This document shows, piece by piece, positions 25,301 through 32,727 of a stretch of DNA of 44,682 bases (position 1 is the stretch's first letter; every line of letters begins with the position of its first letter). Made by a program: the position numbers and the translations under genes. Source of the stretch: CAYMCV01 sp964389005. GTDB lineage: Bacteria > Bacillota > Clostridia > Lachnospirales > Lachnospiraceae. The stretch lies in NCBI GenBank assembly GCA_964389005.1, contig CAYMCV010000002.1, forward strand, positions 1 to 44,682, in the 5' to 3' direction. A model generated the notes under the pieces. The model made no database searches. It had not been told where the DNA came from and saw nothing but the letters and a program-made list of their open reading frames with translations.

Positions 25301-26898
25301 TTTAACAACCCATACACCATCAATCATTTGTATGGATTCGCTTGCCGGAAAATGCGCCATCTGCGCATACTCTTTTGTTGCCGCCAACTCCTGCTCCCGC
25401 GCATCGGAAACCGTCTGTATGGTAACATTCTGATAATGCTGCATGAACGCCGCTATTTTCTGTGTGGAATCAACGCAAATCTCTCCGGAAGCTCCAAAAT
25501 ATCCTTTTAACGCCTGTGTTGTCACTTCGGTCGGCGGATAAGATTCCGGCGATAAAACTCCGCCCAAAACAGCAACCTCCATGCCCTGTTCATACCCTTT
25601 GGTCTGTTCTAAGCGATTCGCAAGACGCAGGCAGAATGCATAAGTCTTCTCATATCGCTCGTTCATATTAAAATATGCCACATTGGATATGACTGCATAC
25701 GCAAAAGCCAGCACTCCGATTGCAAGCATCACGGTTGCCTTGATTGTCTTCTTACTTTTAGAATGTTGTTCTCCTACTGTGAAACGCTCCGATAATGCCA
25801 ATGGGAATACCAGCAGAACAGCCCAGGGCATTCGCATCAAAAGGTGGAAATACGCATCCGGCGACATAATCGAAATCGTGGAGAGTCCGAACGGAAGCAT
25901 CAACAGCAACAGCAGAACCGCTACGATTCTCACCCACGAAGTATAACGCTTCTTTTGGATAAAAATGACTACATACATGATGATTGTTGCCAAAAAAGCA
26001 ATTGCCAACACAACCGTCAACATTCGATTCGGTCGCAATACATTGGAGCGTAACACAAACGCTGCCGTTGTTTTTAATGCCGCAATCAAACCGTTTGGCA
26101 GTTCCGCAAATGCAAACGTTCCCACCTTGTCGGTTCCTTGGTACCCGGACATGGATGCGCCTTGAATCTTGAGCATAATTTTGAGCGATATGACATAGAA
26201 TGCGTAGCCTCCGACTCCCATGAAGCCAAAACGCAGTGTTTTTGCGGCAATCGATTTGAGATCATCCTCTTCAATCAGCGACAGCAAGAGGTAGCATATA
26301 CACATTACAATTGCAAGCGATAGGTAGGCTTGGTAAATTCCGATACCGATACCAAGTAAAAAGAGCCCGCCGACCCATCCCCATTTTTTACGTTCACACC
26401 ACAAACATGCGAATGCGGACAACGCAATCGCAAGCATATAACCGTCAGCGGTAAACATATAGCAAAAGGTGGAGGCTATGGTCGGAAACGTAACCAAGAC
26501 TGCGCTTGTCAGAATCACCGGAATGCGTGATTCAATGCGAAAGACTGAAACCACGGCAACGGAAGTCAGCGCAAGAAAAAGAATCGAAAGCACGCCGTTT
26601 AGCCACGGCAACGCATAATAAGAACTCAGTCCGCAAGCATACTGAAGAAACTGACGCCCAGATGCAATCATATTCTGATCCGAATATAGATTCCACATTG
26701 CGTCATAATTAAGAAACTGGTGTGTCATAACATAAGCGTGCGTCAAAAATCCGATGATACACGCAGATAAAAATGCGACCTTAACCGATGGGCGCATCGT
26801 CTGATTCAACTGTNNNNNNNNNNNNNNNNNNNNNNNNNNNNNNNNNNNNNNNNNNNNNNNNNNNNNNNNNAAGCATCCGGTGCTTTGGTCTTCAACAT
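25292..26898 (-). CDS. GtrII-like glucosyltransferase domain membrane protein (5' end in gap)
   Basis: A polytopic protein of about 520-535 residues, paralogous to the one at 10.99 kb. It shares IIGFLTHAY, YDAMWNLYSDQNMIASGR, CYMFTADGYML, NMNERYEKTYAFCLRLANRLEQT and a C-terminal FPASES-MIDGV. It should transfer a polyprenyl-linked sugar to the polysaccharide outside. A 57-N gap (26814-26870) hides the N-terminus. The best start is ATG 26898, which has GGAG 7 bases upstream and begins MLKTKAPDA, but the frame across the gap fails by one base, so the gap length is not exact. The start may also lie inside the gap. The GT2 gene upstream is cytosolic, so its GtrB-like partner may be one of those at 10-13.5 kb. 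Confidence 0.85.
26814..26870. other. Assembly gap (57 N) at the 5' end of the GtrII-type gene
   Basis: Fifty-seven N bases lie between the body of the GtrII-type gene and the likely start codon. The two sides are in different frames if the gap is taken at face value, so the true length is probably not 57. Confidence 0.9.
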
Positions 26899-26963
26899 AT
26901 CGATTCTCCATTCAAGCATCTCTTGATAACGTGGTAAATACTGTCTTGCTTCATCGTCAGGAA

Positions 26964-27722
26964 CTAAATCCGCCTCCAAACAGCATGTATTCCCCACCCG
27001 ATAAAACACCCTATCGATTTGAATACGGATAGATGTTCTGCTTTTCGATACAGATTCCATATTCGTCTGACAGCCTCTAATTTATTCGAAGACAATGATT
27101 TGGTCGGACGACGATATATCACGAGGTTCTCGTCCAATCCGTATGCCGTATGCCCACTCCTTAATATCTTCCACCACAAAGCCGTGTCTTCGCTCTTAAT
27201 AATTGGCATCTCAATGGAATCTTTCGGAATGATATTTGTATCAAAAATAACCGTTGAGGTAAAAATTGTCGTATTCCGCAATGCCTGTCGATAAGTAAGT
27301 TCTTTTGGAACACGAACCACCTTCCCCGTCGGATGTGCGGTTTCATCACCGAATTCATAACCGGAAAACGTAAATCCCGCCTGCAATTCTTTTTGAAATT
27401 GAAGTTGATGTTCCAATTTCTCCGGCAGCCATAAATCATCTGCATCCAAAAATGCAATGTAACGTCCCGTTGCTTCCTTGATTCCGGTATTTCTGGCACG
27501 CGCTGCCCCNNNNNNNNNNTGATTGGAAGGTAACAAAATGATACGGATTCTTTCATCCGTAAATTCGGAAATCACTTTGACTGTATCGTCGGCAGAACCA
27601 TCCTCCACCAAGAGCAACTCCCAATCTTCGTAGGACTGTTGCAGTACGCTGTCGACCGTTTCCGTAATATATTTTTCTGCATTGTAAACCGGAATCACAA
27701 TGCTGACCTTCTGATTCTCCAT
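26964..27722 (-). CDS. Family 2 glycosyltransferase
   Basis: A GT2 enzyme of about 250 residues: VSIVIPVYNAEKYITETVDSVL at the start, VEDGSADDT near residue 40, GAARARNTGIKEATGRY, and FLDADDLW with the DAD acidic motif. A 10-N gap (27510-27519) falls just before GAARARNTGI. By homology the sequence there should read SN-x-GAA, which needs one base plus a multiple of three. The frame works with ten. The C-terminus has a weak hydrophobic patch (CFIGWGIHAVW). ATG 27722 has GAGGA 7 bases upstream, and a promoter-like sequence sits at 27764-27791. This is the first gene of the large minus-strand locus. Sugar and acceptor are unknown. Confidence 0.9.
   Translation of the reverse strand: MENQKVSIVIPVYNAEKYITETVDSVLQQSYEDWELLLVEDGSADDTVKVISEFTDERIRIILLPSNXXXXGAARARNTGIKEATGRYIAFLDADDLWLPEKLEHQLQFQKELQAGFTFSGYEFGDETAHPTGKVVRVPKELTYRQALRNTTIFTSTVIFDTNIIPKDSIEMPIIKSEDTALWWKILRSGHTAYGLDENLVIYRRPTKSLSSNKLEAVRRIWNLYRKAEHLSVFKSIGCFIGWGIHAVWRRI
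27510..27519. other. Assembly gap (10 N) inside GT2 gene
   Basis: Ten N bases. The codons either side (SN and GAARARN) match a continuous GT2 motif if a single base, or one plus three, is missing. The left flank is a run of four C on the plus strand, so a homopolymer problem is possible. Confidence 0.9.
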
Positions 27723-27763
27723 GCGGCAGTCCTCTCAGAACCGTGTTCGTAAATTTCTATCTC

Positions 27764-27791
27764 ATTTTACCACATTCCGCCAAGAAAGCAA
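27764..27791 (-). promoter_or_regulatory. Candidate promoter for the large minus-strand polysaccharide locus
   Basis: On the minus strand TTGCTT (27791-27786) and TAAAAT (27769-27764) are 16 bases apart, and TGG precedes the -10 box as an extended -10. It lies about 42 bases upstream of the first gene at 27722. It resembles the promoters at 17346-17374 and 25272-25300 in the sequence TGTGGTAAA or TGTTAAA. Confidence 0.5.
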
Positions 27792-27899
27792 CCGTTCAAA
27801 AGATTCCGCGATATTTGTTGTGATTTGTAGTAAAATGCTGCGTTTTGTCCGATTTTAGATACAGAATTTACATATTTTTCGTTATAATACATTTTTAAT

Positions 27900-27927
27900 T
27901 TGCAAAAATCACCAAACGTGATAAACT
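27900..27927 (+). promoter_or_regulatory. Candidate promoter for the orphan Spo0A-domain gene
   Basis: TTGCAA (27900-27905) and TAAACT (27922-27927) are 16 bases apart, with TGA before the -10 box. The start would be near 27934, about 42 bases before the ATG. A perfect TATAAT at 27883-27888 is an alternative -10, but it has no clear -35. The gap from 27792 to 27899 shows nothing else definite. Confidence 0.45.
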
Positions 27928-27975
27928 GGAAAAGTAGTTGGCCCTCAATGTGCATGTCTTTGAAAGGAGAACGAA

Positions 27976-28365
27976 ATGAACGACTGCACAAATTCACTCC
28001 CGCTGGAACGAAGCATTACCAATCTGATGCTTGATATGGGAATACCGGCGCACCTGAAAGGATACCACTACTTAAGAGAAGCCATCTTGATTTCACTCAA
28101 AGATGAGGAAGCGGTTACAAGTGTCACCAAACGACTATATCCTGCGATTGCCAAACGTTTCCGCACCACCGATCAGAAGGTGGAACGAGCTATCCGAAAT
28201 GCCATAGAGGTTTCCTGGTGTCGGGGAAATACCGATACCTTTCAGAATCTGTTCGGATACTCCTTGCTCTGCGGGCGCAATCGTCCGACCAACAGCGAAT
28301 ACATATGTCGCATTGTAGACCACGTGCGACTGGATGAAAGTACCTACTTAATTCAACATACGTAA
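27976..28365 (+). CDS. Stand-alone Spo0A C-terminal (effector) domain protein
   Basis: A 129-residue protein made almost only of the Spo0A DNA-binding domain. MGIPAHLKGYHYLREAI (21-37), LYPAIAKRF, TTDQKVERAIRNAIEVSW (64-81, the recognition-helix region), RGNTDTFQNLFGY and RPTNSEYICRIVD follow the order of Spo0A. There is no receiver domain and no phosphorylation Asp, so its activity cannot be set by the sporulation phosphorelay in the usual way. AAAGGAG 6 bases before ATG 27976 gives a strong ribosome site. It is divergent from the polysaccharide locus and ends at a shared terminator. By family knowledge it should bind 0A-box DNA (TGTCGAA). A perfect box occurs in the promoter at 34.39 kb. 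A local regulator of surface-glycan genes is a fair guess. Confidence 0.9.
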   Translation: MNDCTNSLPLERSITNLMLDMGIPAHLKGYHYLREAILISLKDEEAVTSVTKRLYPAIAKRFRTTDQKVERAIRNAIEVSWCRGNTDTFQNLFGYSLLCGRNRPTNSEYICRIVDHVRLDESTYLIQHT

Positions 28366-28399
28366 TGTTTTTCATTGAGGGAATGATACTACGTAAGTC

Positions 28400-28430
28400 A
28401 AAAAGGGTTTCTATTCGAAACCCTTTTTTT
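28400..28430. terminator. Bidirectional intrinsic terminator
   Basis: AAAAAGGGTTT (28400-28410) pairs with AAACCCTTTTT (28418-28428) around a 7-base loop, with A and T runs on both sides. It can end both the plus-strand Spo0A-domain gene and the minus-strand membrane gene, whose stop codon lies in the loop. Confidence 0.85.
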
Positions 28431-30039
28431 GATAGACAATGTAGTCTTCATCCTGATAAACAATCACATATGCCTCTTCCAACAATTCTCGATTTTCCTC
28501 ATAAACCTTCGGATAAAAAACCTCAAGCCACTCGGAATTCAACTTCGTCTCGTCTTCTTCGAGCGAAAACAACAAATACGCCGCCTGTGTCGGAAACGCA
28601 TCTGCATTCAAAATCATATTGACTCCCATCCCCGCAGGTATGGAGGCAAGCACCTTGGGCTCAAGCGTATATACCGCAACCGTATTATCCCACGGGTCGC
28701 CTGTTTTACGAACTTCCATGATGTTAAAAAGCGATAGTTCCAAAGAATCCCACTCTTTTCTATCTTCTTTGGTCAAATAACGATCTTCCATAAACATCTC
28801 AAGATTCATGGGCATCGCAATCAATCCAATCGCCTGTATACCAATCAAAGTCCAAGCAACCCACTTTCTCTTACACAAGACCAAGAGATGTGCTGAAAAC
28901 AATATTACAATCGCAGTTCCTCTTAAAAAGGTAAATCGTTCAATGGAATACAGCGTTACATACATCAAAAAAACAAGCGCAATCGAATATAGAACGATAA
29001 CTCCGATGGTTAAGTCGCGATCCGGTTCTTCCTTTGTTTGCGAGGTTGTTGTAACACTCTCATGTGTTTTCTTGCGAATTCCAAGAATAATCAATATCAA
29101 CGCAATCACCGCAACCGCAGCGCAAAATGGTAAATACCACAAGAACAACGCGTTACCCCAATAAGGTTCCATGATTGAGAGTACACCACGCACACCTTCT
29201 TTTAGCATTCTTACAAAAGAGTGAATGACCTCCGCCCAATCCGCACTTTTCATGGCCTGCAGAAGTGCTTCCGTTTTATATATGTTATAATTACTCGAAA
29301 TCAAATGGAGAAAATAGTAACTTGCTCCCGTAACGATACCCATCGATGCGATTGCCGCCAAGAGCTTCTTCCACCATGCTTGATTCTTCATTACGGCAAA
29401 CACATAGATTGGAATACAAAAAGCAAAGAATGTGTACACCTGAACCGCATAAACAATCATCACCGGTGCCAATACATATTTCACAAAACGATTCTTAATG
29501 TTAAAAAACAGGCCGTATAACAGTCCCGCCAACGAAATTGCAATCGAAAATCGATACGGTTCGGACATATTTGTCGACAAATAGAGAATCAGAACCGTTG
29601 ACGTTGCCTGTAATGCAATCAGACGTAGTTTGACCGTCTTTTCAGGCTTTACCGCTGTCAAAAAGAACAGGTTGGCAACAATCATACACACAATATTGGT
29701 ATAAAATACCCCTTCCAAACTCCAACTAAAAATAAACCCGAAGCAGATGTAGGGGAGCAGAATGGCCGGACTCCAAGCACTTCCTGTTCCCAGAATTGCA
29801 TGATTTCCGTCAAATCCCCAATAACCGCGCGGCCATCCCTTACTAAGATAGGTCTTAACCAATTCATAATAGGCCGCTTCATCATTCCATTTCAGTCCCG
29901 GTGCCGATATTACACCGTTTTTGATTGCATAAACAATTGCTATTACGCCCGTCATAATCACGGGCAACAATAAGAAAATATAGTACAGACGAGAATCCGT
30001 CGTTAATCGTTCCTTGATACTTTTGTGTTCGTTACTCAA
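28411..30039 (-). CDS. Uncharacterised polytopic GT-C-like membrane protein
   Basis: A 542-residue protein with about eleven membrane helices and a soluble C-terminal region (about 425-542) ending DEDYIVYQKKGFE. An outer loop after helix 1 has LKWNDEAAYYELVKTYLSKGWPRGYWGFDGNHA, with acidic residues (NDE) where GT-C enzymes keep their catalytic base. The start is best placed at TTG 30039, with GGAGG 5 bases upstream. An ATG four codons earlier has that GGAGG inside its own coding sequence and no site of its own. It follows fcl by 45 bases. Function is probably sugar transfer outside the membrane; the family is not recognised. Confidence 0.82.
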   Translation of the reverse strand: MSNEHKSIKERLTTDSRLYYIFLLLPVIMTGVIAIVYAIKNGVISAPGLKWNDEAAYYELVKTYLSKGWPRGYWGFDGNHAILGTGSAWSPAILLPYICFGFIFSWSLEGVFYTNIVCMIVANLFFLTAVKPEKTVKLRLIALQATSTVLILYLSTNMSEPYRFSIAISLAGLLYGLFFNIKNRFVKYVLAPVMIVYAVQVYTFFAFCIPIYVFAVMKNQAWWKKLLAAIASMGIVTGASYYFLHLISSNYNIYKTEALLQAMKSADWAEVIHSFVRMLKEGVRGVLSIMEPYWGNALFLWYLPFCAAVAVIALILIILGIRKKTHESVTTTSQTKEEPDRDLTIGVIVLYSIALVFLMYVTLYSIERFTFLRGTAIVILFSAHLLVLCKRKWVAWTLIGIQAIGLIAMPMNLEMFMEDRYLTKEDRKEWDSLELSLFNIMEVRKTGDPWDNTVAVYTLEPKVLASIPAGMGVNMILNADAFPTQAAYLLFSLEEDETKLNSEWLEVFYPKVYEENRELLEEAYVIVYQDEDYIVYQKKGFE

Positions 30040-30084
30040 TACAGCCTCCATATAATACAATTCGCTAATCTTGTTGCATGCAAT

Positions 30085-31045
30085 CTACGAATTGAGTCGT
30101 GTTGTCTCATCTGTAATATGTTCGCAATACCATCGATACGCCAACGTAATCCCCTCATCCAATTCCACCTGATGTTTCCAGCCCAAATTGTGAAGTTTGG
30201 TGACATCCGTCAGTTTTCTCGGTGTACCGTCCNNNNNNNNNNATGCTCCTGTTCCAAACAATTTCTCCTTCATAACCGACACAACGCTTCACCGTCTCCG
30301 CAAGTTCCGCAATGCTGACTTCCTTGCCGGTACCGATATTTACATGTTCTTCGCCCTCATAGTTCTCAAGTAAAAATACACAGGCATCCGCCATATCATC
30401 CACATACAGGAATTCACGCAGCGGCGTTCCGCTCCCCCACAATTCCACCGTCGGTGTACCGTTAACTTTGGCTTCGTGAAATTTACGAATCATCGCCGGC
30501 ATCACATGTGAACCGTTCAAATCAAAATTATCGTTCGGTCCGTAAAGATTCGTCGGCATACAACTGATGAAACAGTCACCGTACTGACGCATATAGAATC
30601 GACACATCATCAAACCCGATATTTTTGCGAGCGCATAACCCTCATTCGTGGGTTCCAATGCGCCGGTCAGCAATGCAGATTCAACAATCGGCTGTGGAGC
30701 CAATCGCGGATAAATACAGGTACTCCCCAAAAACAACAATTTGGAAACATGGTATCTGTGCGCACAGTCAATCACATTACATTCCATCTGCAAGTTCTTC
30801 ATGATAAAATCTGCGGGTTCGGTTTCGTTTGCATGAATCCCGCCAACCTTGGCTGCCGCCAGAATCACAACATCCGGCTGCTCCTTTACAAAAAACTCCT
30901 CCACCGCACTTTGATTGGTCAAATCAAGTTCTGCATGCGTTCTGACCAAAAGATTGTGATATCCCTTGGATTCCAAATTCCGAACAATGGCACTGCCAAC
31001 CAGTCCTCTGTGTCCGGCAACAAATATTTTGTCTGTCTTTTTCAC
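30085..31045 (-). CDS. fcl: GDP-L-fucose synthase (split by an assembly gap)
   Basis: A GDP-4-keto-6-deoxymannose epimerase/reductase (WcaG/Fcl) of about 315 residues. The NADP-binding GHRGLVGSA lies at 11-19, and GSTCIYP carries Ser108. NEGYALAKISG carries Tyr137 and Lys141, the catalytic triad at the positions expected from the E. coli enzyme. The C-terminus has DGTPRKLTDVTKLHNLGW. A 10-N gap (30233-30242) breaks the frame artificially. Family sequences suggest WN-x-x-x-PDGTPRK here, so about three bases are really missing. The start is GTG 31045, with GGAGG 6 bases upstream. The product, GDP-L-fucose, feeds fucosylated glycans. The partner Gmd is not in the window. Confidence 0.92.
30233..30242. 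other. Assembly gap (10 N) in fcl, wrong length
   Basis: Ten N bases. The sequence before reads EIVWNRS and after reads DGTPRKL, but in frames that do not meet across ten bases. Zero or three missing bases would restore the reading frame. Confidence 0.9.
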
Positions 31046-31132
31046 GATAATCCTCCAATCAATGTCTGACGATGATGATTTTGTGGCAAAATTAATTTTT
31101 GGCACCACTATGATAAAAATTTGTTCTACGCC

Positions 31133-31161
31133 TTGTATTTCCCGCACAACATGGGTATAAT
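31133..31161 (+). promoter_or_regulatory. Candidate sigma-A promoter for the DUF212 gene
   Basis: TTGTAT (31133-31138) and a perfect TATAAT (31156-31161) are 17 bases apart. The start would be near 31168, about 26 bases before ATG 31194. It lies in the 148-base divergent gap between fcl and this gene. No clear minus-strand promoter for fcl was found in the same gap. Confidence 0.7.
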
Positions 31162-31193
31162 AAGAAAATAATTTTATGTGAGGGACAATACAT

Positions 31194-31658
31194 ATGAACT
31201 ATTTAAATCAAATAGCACGCAACGAAATATTGATGTCGGCAGGTCTCTCCTGGCTGATTGCACAAATAATCAAAACCATCATACATCTTTTTGTCACACG
31301 TAAGTTTGTTGCAGAACGTCTTGTGGGCAGTGGCGGTATGCCGAGTTGCCACTCCGCAACGGTATGCGCACTGACAGTATCTGTATTGATTAACTGCGGT
31401 CTCAGTTCGCCGGAATTCGCGATTTCCTTCATCGTTGCAATTGTGGTCATGTACGATGCCGGCGGTGTCAGATATGAAACCGGTATTCAAGCCAAGGTTC
31501 TGAACGAAATGATGGAAATCTTTGACAATCTTGGAAAGGGTATCAATTCTGAGGAGAAACTCAAAGAATTGATTGGACATACTCCACTGCAAGTTTTTGT
31601 CGGCGGGGTACTCGGAATTACCGTTTCCCTCATCTACTGCTTATTCATTATCATTTAG
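31194..31658 (+). CDS. Divergent PAP2 / DUF212 membrane protein (YuiD-like)
   Basis: A 154-residue membrane protein of the DUF212 (divergent PAP2) family. VGSGGMPSCHSATVCAL (about 44-60) corresponds to the family's SGGMPSSHSA with an uncommon Cys in place of the second Ser, and MYDAGGVRYETGIQAKVLNEM carries the second conserved block. About four membrane helices are visible. The family resembles PAP2 phosphatases and bears on lipid-phosphate chemistry, but no reaction is proven for it. With polyprenyl-phosphate enzymes around it, a role in carrier-lipid recycling is possible but unproven. GAGGG precedes ATG 31194 by 9 bases. Its last 8 bases overlap the convergent rfbD gene. Confidence 0.9.
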   Translation: MNYLNQIARNEILMSAGLSWLIAQIIKTIIHLFVTRKFVAERLVGSGGMPSCHSATVCALTVSVLINCGLSSPEFAISFIVAIVVMYDAGGVRYETGIQAKVLNEMMEIFDNLGKGINSEEKLKELIGHTPLQVFVGGVLGITVSLIYCLFIII

Positions 31659-32508
31659 TGTGTTGATTCAGCCATTCCATGTATTCGCGAATGGCTGTTT
31701 TCCAATCTGCGAATTCAAATCCCGTTGTCTGCCTAAACATATAGTTATCAAGCGCCGAAAATGCCGGTCTCTTAACCTTGGCGTTATATTCTTCCGTGCT
31801 GACACGAATGACTTTCACATCTTTCCCTGCAAGACGGAATATTTCTTCCGCAAAATCTGCCCAAGAACACAAGCCTTCACAGGTTGCATGAAAAATACCG
31901 AAATTCTCCGTAAACAACAGATGGTCTATGGCTTTGGCCAATTCCGCGGTACTGGTCGGATTCCCAAATTGGTCACACACCACACGTAATTCGTCATGTG
32001 TCTCCGCCAATTGGAGCATGGTCTTCACAAAGTTCTTTCCGTCTCCGTACAGCCACGCCGTCCTCAGAATAAAGTAACGATTCGAAAACTGTTGTACAAA
32101 GCGCTCTCCCTGCAATTTGCTTGCACCATACACGCCTTGCGGTCCCACCGCATCCGACTCGCGATACGGTTTGTCTGCATCGCCCGGAAATACATAATCG
32201 GTGGAAATGTGCATCATTTTTGCACCGTATTTTTCTGCGGCAACGCTTAGGTTCTTCGGTCCGATTGCATTGATGCGAAAAGCCAAATCTTCTGCGGTCT
32301 CGCAAGCCTCGACTGCCGTATAAGCCGCACAATTGATGATTGCATAAGGTCGCAATTCACCGATTGCCGTATCCACGGCTTCCATATCTGTGATGTCAAG
32401 ATCTTCCACATCCGTATTCACACAAATGATGTCTTCACGTTTCCCATATAACTCGTTGATTGCCCGTCCCAACTGACCGTTTCCGCCTGTGACCAATAGC
32501 TTTATCAT
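31651..32508 (-). CDS. rfbD: dTDP-4-dehydrorhamnose reductase (RmlD)
   Basis: A 285-residue short-chain reductase. GGNGQLGRAI (8-17) binds NAD(P)H, NCAAYTAVEACE follows near 59-70, HISTDYVFPG lies at about 100-109, and Tyr127/Lys131 in VYGASKLQGE form the catalytic pair. SSP-type specificity regions (LRTAWLYG) also match RmlD. It makes dTDP-L-rhamnose in the last step of the pathway. RmlA, RmlB and RmlC are not in the window and must be elsewhere if the pathway is complete. I chose ATG 32508 with AGAGGTG 6 bases upstream; a GTG three codons earlier is the alternative. The 3' end overlaps the convergent DUF212 gene by 8 bases. Confidence 0.94.
   Translation of the reverse strand: MIKLLVTGGNGQLGRAINELYGKREDIICVNTDVEDLDITDMEAVDTAIGELRPYAIINCAAYTAVEACETAEDLAFRINAIGPKNLSVAAEKYGAKMMHISTDYVFPGDADKPYRESDAVGPQGVYGASKLQGERFVQQFSNRYFILRTAWLYGDGKNFVKTMLQLAETHDELRVVCDQFGNPTSTAELAKAIDHLLFTENFGIFHATCEGLCSWADFAEEIFRLAGKDVKVIRVSTEEYNAKVKRPAFSALDNYMFRQTTGFEFADWKTAIREYMEWLNQHTK
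31670..31700 (+). terminator. Candidate terminator for the DUF212 gene, inside rfbD
   Basis: AGCCATTC (31670-31677) pairs with GAATGGCT (31689-31696) around an 11-base loop and is followed by GTTTT. It lies 12 bases after the DUF212 stop codon, within the rfbD coding region on the other strand. The T run is short, so it is a moderate call. Confidence 0.5.
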
Positions 32509-32625
32509 CTTTTTCACCTCTGCATGGTTTTGTAATTGATCTCATAAATAATGTAACCCATTTCATCGAAATAATCGAACAGTTCCATTGTAATTACATA
32601 CATAACATTTGTCAAATGCTATTGA

Positions 32626-32654
32626 TTGTCTTTTTAGGCATCCTGTGTTAGGAT
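32626..32654 (+). promoter_or_regulatory. Candidate promoter for the GT39-like gene
   Basis: TTGTCT (32626-32631) and TAGGAT (32649-32654) are 17 bases apart. A small inverted repeat, ATCCT-GTGTT-AGGAT, overlaps the -10. The rest of the 219-base gap (32509-32727) is AT-rich and shows no other clear signal. Confidence 0.4.
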
Positions 32655-32727
32655 AAATAAGGCAAAAAAGATTTACGTGCCGATACAACTTGCTATTGAT
32701 TTATAAGTTTCTTCTCGGAGGTATTCC

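Noticed and set aside
26871..27060. Open frame reading into the 57-N gap from the right, overlapping the GT2 gene end
   Set aside because: Most of it lies over the end of the GT2 gene in another frame. Only the last part, from ATG 26898, is plausible as the start of the GtrII-type gene.
27883..27888. Perfect TATAAT upstream of the orphan Spo0A-domain gene
   Set aside because: There is no acceptable -35 at 16-18 bases. I preferred the extended -10 promoter at 27900-27927 but mention this as an alternative.
18884..29581. Perfect palindrome TTTGTCGACAAA at 18884-18895 and again at 29570-29581
   Set aside because: Both lie inside coding regions and both encode Leu-Ser-Thr-Asn, so the match is explained by codons. 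The core TGTCGAC is also not a 0A box.
32566..32582. Two ATCGAA repeats upstream of the GT39-like gene, resembling 0A boxes
   Set aside because: Both miss the TGTCGAA consensus (ATCGAA lacks TG), and they lie 45 bases or more upstream of the likely -35.
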